Source: a virus
Length of the DNA: 64,000 nucleotides
Strand: one strand, 5' to 3'
IMG/VR virus record: IMGVR_UViG_3300028654_000010
Coordinates: 1 to 64,000 of that record
Numbering within the stretch: the first letter of the stretch is position 1; every line of letters starts with the position of its first letter. Under the pieces are notes generated by a model that saw only the letters and a program-made list of their open reading frames with translations, was not told the origin of the DNA and did no database searches. Positions 32,536 to 39,154 of the stretch are shown piece after piece. The position numbers and the translations under genes are program-made.

Positions 32536-35123
32536 GATTCATTGTACATCACGCAGCTATCTTTTTCGACCTTGTTGATCTCAATGATGTGATCGGCCGC
32601 GTCCTTGACACCGTCGACGTGGGTGATGACGACGATGGTCTTGAAGTAGCGCTTGAGTGACATCAACAGGCGGTTACAGGCCTCAACGCTAGCGGGATCC
32701 ATGGGGCCAAAGGCCTCATCGATGATGAACATGTCGGTCTTGGGCAACGATGATACGTTGATCAGCGCCACGCGGATGGCCAACGAGGCGATCATCTTCT
32801 CCATGCCGCTAGCCAGCTCGATGGGCCGGCGACTGTCGCCGTAGTCAATGTAGACCTCCATGGAATCATTGACGTCGTCGACCTCAAGCTCAATGTTGAA
32901 GTCAACGATGCCGTGAAGAATCTCGGCAATCTCGGCGTTGATGACGGGGAGCTGTGACGTGGTGATCAACGCCGGGATGCCCTTCCTCGAGAAGGCCTGT
33001 GCAATCAGTTCGTGAGCCTTCATCAACTGCAACAGGTTGTGGCGGTGGGTCGCATCAATTGCCAACTTATCGAGGTCAGACTGCATGCGACCCACCTCTG
33101 ATGCCGCTGTCAACTTTTCAGAATCGTGCCTGCGCGCTGCCTTCTGGAGCTCATCGATCTGGCGACGCAGCGTCACGACCTCCACATTTCCTTCATTCTT
33201 CAACGCTTCTTCGAGTTCCGCTAACCGGCGTGCGGTGGGCTCCAGTGTGCCATTGATGTCATCTAGCGCACCCTCCAACTTGACAAGTTGAACCTGCTTT
33301 GCAGCAATGTCAACGCGGAGCTTGGCCTGTGCGCTGATCAGTTGTTCAACTTTGGTGACCTTATTGTGAAGGTCCTCTTGTTGCAGCGCTTGCAACGCCA
33401 GCTCCGCCTTCTGCAACTTGTCGAGAGAGCGTTCTACCTTGTCACGCTGTGGCTCTACGCGTTCCTTGTTCTTGTGGGCATCCTTGATGAAGCGACACGT
33501 CGGATAGTCATCACCGCACGGCACGTCGTCAAGTATTTTCAGCGACCGCTGCTGTTGCTTCAACAGGTCAGCATCCTTCTCGTGTGCGTGACGGAGCACC
33601 TCGAATGATGATTCTAGGACGCGATAGGCCTCTTGGCGCTGCTTCAATGCGCCTAGGTCATAGTCAACTAGCACTGCATCGATCGACGTCACTTTCTTCA
33701 GCATCAGCCCAATGTCAGCGTGCAATTCATCGATCTTTTGAGTCGTGGCCCGGGCCTTGGTCGTCAGTGAATCAACGTGATTACGTTGTGATTCAACCTG
33801 CGTCTGTGTCACGGGAATGAAGTCCTTGAACGAGGCCAACTGTTGGCGCAGTTCATCGAGTTGCTGGCTGGCGTCGTGGAGCAGGTGATCCTTCTCATCG
33901 ATGGTTGTACGAGCAGCATCGAGCCTCTCGTTCAACGAGCGTTGTTGTTCCTGCCAGTCGCGTTCGGGCAATTGGCGGAGCGCCGCTTTGTTGACATTGA
34001 CGTCATCGGTGGCCAACCTGAACATCCTGTCGAAGATGTCGAGATCTAAGAACCGCGACAGGATCTGCCGCCGCTTCGTCGACCCATGGTTGATGTACTG
34101 CTTGATCTCATCCTGCGATGCCACGCTGGTCAGCAGGCAATCGTCACCGGTGCCGATCAACTTGCGAATCACCTTCTCGGTGTCCTTCCGCTCTTCACCC
34201 GCCAGGTCAACGGCCTCACCCGTATCATTGATCCTGAAGACGTTGAGGTTGGTGTTGGCATTGACAGCGCCGTGCTTGTTCTCGTGCTTGACGGTCTGGC
34301 GCTCGATGACGTAGCCCGTACCATTGACGTCGATGATGGCCTTAGTGTAGCAGTGGTCGTGCCTGACGTTGACGACATGGAGGTTCTTGACGTTGCCCCG
34401 GTCGGTGGTGTTGAACAACGAGTACATGACGGTGCCGACGATCGACGACTTGCCAGCGCGATTGGGACCAAAGATGCCGACGATGCCCGGCAACTTGTCA
34501 AAGTTGATGACATTGCCTGCACCGTACGCAAACATGTTGTCGAAGGCCAGGTGTCGCAGTGACCACTTGGTATTACGGACGACGTCATCACTGTCGAGAG
34601 CACGGGTCAAGTAGCTGCCGATCTGCTCACGGACGGCCGACCACTCATCGTCGGTGACGCCGTCGGGGTGATAGTCCTTCACCAATTTCAACAACACATC
34701 GGGGTTACGGAGGTCTTCCTTGGCCAGTATGGCGGCACCGGCCTGCAGCACATCGCGATTGACCTGATGGTCATTCTTGAAGGTCACCTCCGACGCCTTG
34801 AGCTCCTCCTGCAGGGCCTGCGTCAGCAGCGTCACCTCCTTCTGTGCCAGCACGTCCTTGCTCCTGATCCTGAAGCGGCCGCCTGACGCACAGATTTTCT
34901 TGGCCCTGTTGACCAGGGCACCGATCGACCCAGTCCATTCTAGCGTCACGTAGGGTTGCGGATTGGGCAACTCACAGAACTTGACGTCAAAGTTAGACTT
35001 GTCGGCGATGTCCCACAGCAAGTAACCATGTGTCAGCGATTCTCCATAGTTCTGCTGCACAGGAGAAGATGGGTAACCCACCCACGGTCGCTTGACGCGG
35101 ATCTTGATCTTACCGGCGCTCAC
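32502..35123 (-). CDS. 46: Rad50/gp46-like ATPase with the C-terminal part of gp47/Mre11 at its N-terminus
   Basis: 873 residues from a GTG at 35123 that overlaps the gp47-like stop (GTGA, with GAGGTG upstream). Residues ~1-170 look like the end of gp47: PWVGYPSSPVQQNYGESLTH, GYLLWDIADKSNF, then GRFRIRSKDVLAQKEVTLL. From ~190 the SMC-type ATPase starts: HLAFDNMFAYGAG, Walker A GIFGPNRAGKSSI, a long coiled coil with the zinc hook CGDDYPTCRF, signature IELASGMEKMIASLAIR, and Walker B DMFIIDEAFGPMD. With gp47 it forms the recombination nuclease that resects DNA ends. The domain border is unusual; a sequencing frameshift cannot be excluded, but both frames are intact and coupled. Confidence 0.88.
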   Translation of the reverse strand: MSAGKIKIRVKRPWVGYPSSPVQQNYGESLTHGYLLWDIADKSNFDVKFCELPNPQPYVTLEWTGSIGALVNRAKKICASGGRFRIRSKDVLAQKEVTLLTQALQEELKASEVTFKNDHQVNRDVLQAGAAILAKEDLRNPDVLLKLVKDYHPDGVTDDEWSAVREQIGSYLTRALDSDDVVRNTKWSLRHLAFDNMFAYGAGNVINFDKLPGIVGIFGPNRAGKSSIVGTVMYSLFNTTDRGNVKNLHVVNVRHDHCYTKAIIDVNGTGYVIERQTVKHENKHGAVNANTNLNVFRINDTGEAVDLAGEERKDTEKVIRKLIGTGDDCLLTSVASQDEIKQYINHGSTKRRQILSRFLDLDIFDRMFRLATDDVNVNKAALRQLPERDWQEQQRSLNERLDAARTTIDEKDHLLHDASQQLDELRQQLASFKDFIPVTQTQVESQRNHVDSLTTKARATTQKIDELHADIGLMLKKVTSIDAVLVDYDLGALKQRQEAYRVLESSFEVLRHAHEKDADLLKQQQRSLKILDDVPCGDDYPTCRFIKDAHKNKERVEPQRDKVERSLDKLQKAELALQALQQEDLHNKVTKVEQLISAQAKLRVDIAAKQVQLVKLEGALDDINGTLEPTARRLAELEEALKNEGNVEVVTLRRQIDELQKAARRHDSEKLTAASEVGRMQSDLDKLAIDATHRHNLLQLMKAHELIAQAFSRKGIPALITTSQLPVINAEIAEILHGIVDFNIELEVDDVNDSMEVYIDYGDSRRPIELASGMEKMIASLAIRVALINVSSLPKTDMFIIDEAFGPMDPASVEACNRLLMSLKRYFKTIVVITHVDGVKDAADHIIEINKVEKDSCVMYNESWHGDRTSETD

Positions 35124-35767
35124 CCGATCACCTCGGCTTCCGGGTAGTTGCCAATGTCGGCGGCATCGATCTCCAGCTCCACGTCGCGGCCTGCTAAGAA
35201 TTGGTGAGTGTGGATGTCCCCCAACATTGCAAAGTCCCAACCCTTGAAGAATTCAACCGTGGTGCCTTCCTCAATCAACCAGTTGGTGTCGGTCGTCGCT
35301 CCCCAGATCGGGCCGTGGTAACAGGCGATGTTGACCTTACCCGGTATGGGCTTGACCTTGTCCCAATTCTCCTCGTCAAACAGGCTAAAGACACCCCACA
35401 CATAACCAGGGGCAAACTCGTAGGTGCCACTGTGCTTGTAGAGGTGCACGCGTGGATTGTTGAGTGCGGCAATGATGGGAGAGATGGCGTCTTGGCGCGA
35501 ACGGTTGCTGCAGTTGAGGTCGTGGTTACCGAGCATCACGTGGACGGGAGCAACTTCAGCCAACGCACTGAACCACCAGCACATGAACTCAATGCACTCA
35601 GGCGACATACCAGAAGTCTTAGTGTGAAAACTATCGCCCCCAATGAAGATGTGATCGACCTTCTGTTCCCTACACCGCTCGATGAAGGTAGTAAAGATCT
35701 GCTTATACTCTGCGTGGCGACTTAAATTACGGACGTGGACATCAGCCGTGTGGGCAATCCTTAGCAT
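35120..35767 (-). CDS. 47: gp47/Mre11-like nuclease, catalytic part only
   Basis: 215 residues against 339 in T4 gp47. The five phosphodiesterase motifs can be followed: HTADVHV (metal), FIGGDSFH, LGNHDLNCSN, ACYHGPIW and MLGDIHTHQF. The protein then stops at PEAEVIG. The strand and capping region that normally follow (SPVQQNYGE...) are found at the start of the downstream gp46-like protein in another frame. It should assemble with that protein as the SbcCD/Mre11-Rad50-type complex. No independent promoter is obvious downstream; GTGA coupling implies equal synthesis. Confidence 0.88.
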   Translation of the reverse strand: MLRIAHTADVHVRNLSRHAEYKQIFTTFIERCREQKVDHIFIGGDSFHTKTSGMSPECIEFMCWWFSALAEVAPVHVMLGNHDLNCSNRSRQDAISPIIAALNNPRVHLYKHSGTYEFAPGYVWGVFSLFDEENWDKVKPIPGKVNIACYHGPIWGATTDTNWLIEEGTTVEFFKGWDFAMLGDIHTHQFLAGRDVELEIDAADIGNYPEAEVIG

Positions 35768-35837
35768 GCAGGCACTCTCTATAGATCAGTACAGCACCGC
35801 AAAGGATCTGTACAATGGATGTTGGCGGCGGGCACCC

Positions 35838-36824
35838 TCACAACCTGATCTGTGCCGCTACGTCTAACCGATCCATGAAAGCATCGTCCCAACTAAAGGG
35901 CCGCGCTGTCACCAACGCCTGCCTGAAGTCACGCTTGGCCATGTCACCCGGGTCGGTCGGCACCGTGACGATCCTCACCGGCACGTCGAACTCCGCCAGC
36001 TTGCGGGCCAACTTCGGCGTCTTCTTCACCCGCATGTCGGCGTCGAGGGCCAAGGCGACGGGCGTCTTGTTGACGATGATGGCATTGAACAGCGCGCTGG
36101 TCTCATTGAGGTCACTGCCCAATAAGGGCACTGCGTTGTCAGGGCACTTCATCAGGTCGAACGGGCCCTCGCACAGCACCAGCTCCTGTGACCAGTCGAT
36201 GTTGAGCTCATTGAAGATGATCTGGAGCTTGTACCCAGGCGGCACATCGGGGCCGTCATACTTGGGCTTGCGAAACTTGTCGACGGCGCGGCCCACGAAG
36301 TAGTTGAGGGCACCGCGCGCATCGAATGATGGCACTAAGACGCGGCGCTTCCACCTGAAGTCTGAGCTGTAGCCCAACTTGAAGTACCACATGTCACGTT
36401 GGGTGATGCCGCGTTGGGTCAAGTACCTGCGCAGCGCCAGCACATCGGTGTCTCGGGACGTCGACGTCGCCAGCAACCTGAAGTCATCAGGAAGTTCTAC
36501 GCCTGAGGGCTCATCGACGATGACAATGTCAAGGCACCGGTGATCCCGCTTGTCGGCAGGCATGAACCGATCGCGATACTCGAGCAATTGGTCACGGGTA
36601 CCGTACTTCCTGACCAACGACCACAGGCTGTGACCGCGCGCGCCGCACGTCCAACAGTGCCACTGATCATCCTCTAATAGGATGGCCAGCTTCTTCTTCG
36701 ACACGTCCTTGGGTGCACAGACCGGGCAGCGCACGTCGAAATTGCGGCCATTGCGTGCCAGGCGCCCGAGACCGAAGACGCTTTCGATGAACTTGACGCG
36801 ATCGGTCACGGAGACGACGGGCAC
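35838..36824 (-). CDS. 61: DNA primase, DnaG/gp61-like
   Basis: 328 residues, GTG start. N-terminal CHC2-type zinc finger: DVRCPVCAPKDVS and DDQWHCWTCGARGHS. The catalytic core reads WYFKLGYSSDFRWKRRVLVP, and a TOPRIM domain follows with VLCEGPFDLMKC (Glu) and ALALDADMRVKK (DxD). It makes RNA primers for lagging-strand synthesis with the phage helicase. Size agrees with T4 gp61 (342). It is grouped with recombination genes (gp46/47, resolvase). Confidence 0.93.
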   Translation of the reverse strand: MPVVSVTDRVKFIESVFGLGRLARNGRNFDVRCPVCAPKDVSKKKLAILLEDDQWHCWTCGARGHSLWSLVRKYGTRDQLLEYRDRFMPADKRDHRCLDIVIVDEPSGVELPDDFRLLATSTSRDTDVLALRRYLTQRGITQRDMWYFKLGYSSDFRWKRRVLVPSFDARGALNYFVGRAVDKFRKPKYDGPDVPPGYKLQIIFNELNIDWSQELVLCEGPFDLMKCPDNAVPLLGSDLNETSALFNAIIVNKTPVALALDADMRVKKTPKLARKLAEFDVPVRIVTVPTDPGDMAKRDFRQALVTARPFSWDDAFMDRLDVAAQIRL

Positions 36825-36856
36825 GAGCCGATCGTAACCCAGATCAGGTCAATGGT

Positions 36857-37546
36857 TCAAGCCGGGAAGGGTTGGTGCTTGCGGCACATCGTCAGGCCCT
36901 TCATGGGCTTGCCCGGACACCCAGGCTCGCACGGGTAGGCACACCCGCCCGGGGGTTTTGGCACCTTCTTGGGCTTCTTGGTCACCACGATGGGCCCACA
37001 GATTGCCGCTGCTCGAGCGATGACGTAGGCGTCGGTCGCGTCGCGGCTCCAGAGTACCTGCTTGCCAGTCTTGGTCACGGGCCACTTGACGTCATGGAGG
37101 TCGTGCTCACTCATGTACGAGAAAACTTGCTCCTTTTGGGGCCCGCCGATCGCCGTCTTCTGGAGCTTGACGCCACATAATTTGCGGGCGTGGGCGGCAC
37201 CGATGTACTCGGGATCGACACCAAAGACATCACGGGCGATGTACGACGTGATGCCATTGAACCGCATCAGCGTCGAGATCGTCTGCGCCGACGACATTCC
37301 CGCGCGAAAGCCCATCAATGGCTCTTCGACGACGACACGGTCAATGCAGATGTGATATTGAGCAGACAATTCGGCACTGATGACTTTGAATGCACGCTGC
37401 ACCACATCTGTTTTCTCCCACAGCGTCTTACATTTCTTAAACTCAATTCGATCGAGCATGTAGTGGTCACCCGCCGACGCGCCACTCTCTATGACACAAA
37501 ATCCTGTGCAGCTGGTGCTTACATCAAGTCCCAAGATCACGCTCAT
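36857..37546 (-). CDS. RuvC-like Holliday junction resolvase
   Basis: 229 residues. The RNase H-fold acidic residues fit: LGLDVSTSCTGFCVIES (first Asp), VVVEEPLMGFRAGMSS (Glu-Glu) and WSRDATDAYVIARAA (final Asp pair). After residue ~195 there is a cysteine-rich tail (CAYPCEPGCPG, TMCRKH) likely to bind zinc. T4 itself uses the unrelated endonuclease VII (gp49), so this phage has a different resolvase type. It resolves branched DNA before packaging; function inferred from fold. Confidence 0.82.
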   Translation of the reverse strand: MSVILGLDVSTSCTGFCVIESGASAGDHYMLDRIEFKKCKTLWEKTDVVQRAFKVISAELSAQYHICIDRVVVEEPLMGFRAGMSSAQTISTLMRFNGITSYIARDVFGVDPEYIGAAHARKLCGVKLQKTAIGGPQKEQVFSYMSEHDLHDVKWPVTKTGKQVLWSRDATDAYVIARAAAICGPIVVTKKPKKVPKPPGGCAYPCEPGCPGKPMKGLTMCRKHQPFPA

Positions 37547-37581
37547 GGCTGATCATGGTCTTCACGCGACGCCTGTAAAGG

Positions 37582-38202
37582 TCACCCTCCCGTGTCGAGC
37601 AACACCAACCTGCCCTTGTCATCGAGACCCCAGTTGTCATCATGAAGTTCCATGGGATTAATCTTGCAGGCCTTGACGGTGTCGTACAGTGCCCGGTACC
37701 ACTCATTAGTGTGATACAGGCGTTCATGGGCACGAAGAGCTTCGGCGTCATCAATCCCGAGTTCATACCCCTCCGCTTGATGAATGCTCGTCTCAATGAT
37801 GAACATTAGGTCACTAGTGTCAGACATGCCGACGGTCGCCTTCAGGGCGCGCCCGAGGGAAGCACCCACCACGGGCTTGACCTTGTTGGAGATGACCCAC
37901 TGGTAGTTGGGCGCCTTCACCAACACGTGGACGATGGGAGCATTAGGCGCTGCACACTTGCGTCGAGAGGCCTCGTCCCTGTTCTGCTCAATGCCATTGG
38001 CGTTGTACGCCCACTTGATGACCCACCCACGGCCCACGTCGTAGACCGTCCTGCCCGCGCCCGACCCCAGCACCTTGGCGTGAAAGTCGAGGTATTCCAC
38101 AGCGTCGTCCTCGGTCAATCCTCGGAAGACCTTGAGATCGAACGGCTGACGCGCTTCGACGAGCAAGTTGACATAGTCACGTAGGAGATTGCTCACCCCC
38201 AT
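37582..38202 (-). CDS. protein-kinase-like fold protein with propeptide-type N-terminus
   Basis: 206 residues from the ATG at 38202 (GGGTGGG ribosome site). The kinase pattern is visible: glycine loop LGSGAGRTVYDVG, strand-3 lysine WVIKWAYN, NRDEAS as possible helix C, hinge-like LMFIIETSI, catalytic loop NPMELHDDNWGL, and LVLLDTGG in place of DFG. The usual HRD is replaced by LHDDN. The N-terminus (MGVSNLLRDYVNLLVEARQP) resembles the recurring propeptide helix with L-V-E. It may be an active small kinase or a pseudokinase; the substrate is unknown. Confidence 0.62.
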   Translation of the reverse strand: MGVSNLLRDYVNLLVEARQPFDLKVFRGLTEDDAVEYLDFHAKVLGSGAGRTVYDVGRGWVIKWAYNANGIEQNRDEASRRKCAAPNAPIVHVLVKAPNYQWVISNKVKPVVGASLGRALKATVGMSDTSDLMFIIETSIHQAEGYELGIDDAEALRAHERLYHTNEWYRALYDTVKACKINPMELHDDNWGLDDKGRLVLLDTGG

Positions 38203-38232
38203 ACTTATCCCACCCAATGGCCCGAGACTTCA

Positions 38233-38634
38233 CTACTTCAATAGGCCAAGTTGCTTCAATTCAACCTCGGTGATGACGACCAGTGCGACGCCGTGGGCCC
38301 GAGCCCAGTCACCCGCCGCCAACAACTTCTTGGCCACCTTGACCTGGTGCACCCGTCTAGCGGGTTTCACCTCGACGAGTTCGATGTGGCCGTCGGCGTA
38401 GGTGACGAGGAAGTCGGGGTGATAGTTGCGCAGCTTGCCCGTCTTCTTGTTGCTGACGTACGGGATGACGATCGACTCATAGGCCCAGGTGATGACGTCG
38501 GGCGACGCGTCGAGGTACTGCATGTACGAACTTTCCCAACCCGAGCGGTATTTACACGTCAGGCCCGTCTTGGGAGACGCGTGAACGCCGGTATGGTAGT
38601 GGCCCTTACGCTTACGCTTACGCTTTTTTGCCAC
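38233..38634 (-). CDS. TnsA-like nuclease, probable gp4-type head completion protein
   Basis: 133 residues from a GTG at 38634; an ATG at 38700 would give 155 residues but overlaps the upstream gene by 83 bases. The N-terminus is very basic (KKRKRKRKGHYHTG). Core: CKYRSGWESSYMQYLDASPD, VITWAYESIVIPYVSN, RNYHPDFLVTYADGHIELVE and VKP. The E...PD...E-x-K set is that of PD-(D/E)XK nucleases (TnsA-like). I recall the same YRS.WE...M.Y.D..P.V..W..E...IPY pattern in gp4 head-completion proteins of T4-like phages. Likely acts at the packaged head; start uncertain. Confidence 0.68.
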   Translation of the reverse strand: MAKKRKRKRKGHYHTGVHASPKTGLTCKYRSGWESSYMQYLDASPDVITWAYESIVIPYVSNKKTGKLRNYHPDFLVTYADGHIELVEVKPARRVHQVKVAKKLLAAGDWARAHGVALVVITEVELKQLGLLK

Positions 38635-38857
38635 GGATGGGCCTGAACCTTTCACAGGTGCAGTCTTCACCCGTCGCACCTGCAATGCCGGTATCATCAT
38701 TGAAACACGGGTGTGGCGCGTCGCCGGCGTGGACGGCCAACGGGTGACCGCAGGTGCAGAGGCGCTCGAAGTTGGCCTCGTAGGAATACTGGCCCGTGCG
38801 CCGGTTGCGGTTGGCCTCGCCGATCAGTCGCTTGAGCTCGCCGAACCTAATACGCAT
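38618..38857 (-). CDS. cysteine-rich protein with LR-helix propeptide
   Basis: 79 residues. MRIRFGELKRLIGEANRNRR is the recurring N-terminal helix with L-I-G-E. The rest is a zinc-site pattern: LCTCGHPLAVHAG, PHPCFNDD and GEDCTCERFRP. C-x-C-G-H...H...C...C-x-C is similar to small RNA/ubiquitin-type ribbons, but no family is certain. A TATTTA element lies only four bases before the ATG, so the message may be leaderless. Confidence 0.7.
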   Translation of the reverse strand: MRIRFGELKRLIGEANRNRRTGQYSYEANFERLCTCGHPLAVHAGDAPHPCFNDDTGIAGATGEDCTCERFRPIRGKKA

Positions 38858-38860
38858 GAG

Positions 38861-38870
38861 GTAAATAGGT
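38861..38870 (-). promoter_or_regulatory. ACCTATTTAC late-promoter-like element
   Basis: Core TATTTA at 38867-38862, immediately before the ATG at 38857 and after the stop of the membrane protein gene. Confidence 0.5.
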
Positions 38871-38893
38871 CCGACGAGCTGCGATGGGGATGG

Positions 38894-39046
38894 TTAGACG
38901 CCGCGGCCTTGCAACAGGCGGACGATGACCAACACGACGATGACGAGCAACAGCAGGTGAATGAACCCGCCGGCGATGGGGAAGAACACAAAGCCCAATA
39001 GCCACATCACGAAGATAATGCAGCACAGAATCCAGAGAATGTTCAT
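38894..39046 (-). CDS. miniature membrane protein, lmo0937-like
   Basis: 50 residues: MNILWILCCIIFVMWLLGFV, then FFPIAGGFIHLLLLVIVVLV, ending IVRLLQGRGV. Two hydrophobic helices are separated by a GG turn and closed by a short basic end. This is the pattern of lmo0937/DUF5670 mini membrane proteins (W..LGL.....GG.IH.LLVIA....I.RL..G). It would sit in the host inner membrane. Role unknown in bacteria and phages. A TAGTTA element is 27 bases upstream. Confidence 0.75.
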   Translation of the reverse strand: MNILWILCCIIFVMWLLGFVFFPIAGGFIHLLLLVIVVLVIVRLLQGRGV

Positions 39047-39073
39047 GAGATCAACCAACTTTCTTGTCGATCT

Positions 39074-39079
39074 TAACTA
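39074..39079 (-). promoter_or_regulatory. TAGTTA element upstream of the mini membrane gene
   Basis: Minus strand ACCATAGTTAAGA, 27 bases before the ATG at 39046, in a 108-base intergenic gap. Confidence 0.45.
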
Positions 39080-39154
39080 TGGTCGTCGATGAAGATCATG
39101 ATCGAATTAACGTGAATGTAGTCAACTCACTTAAAAGTCAATGATATCAACAAC

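Noticed and set aside
38198-38210. CATACTTATCC on the plus strand
   Set aside because: It matches the promoter-like element but points to a region with no plus-strand gene and lies at the start of a minus-strand gene; probably chance.
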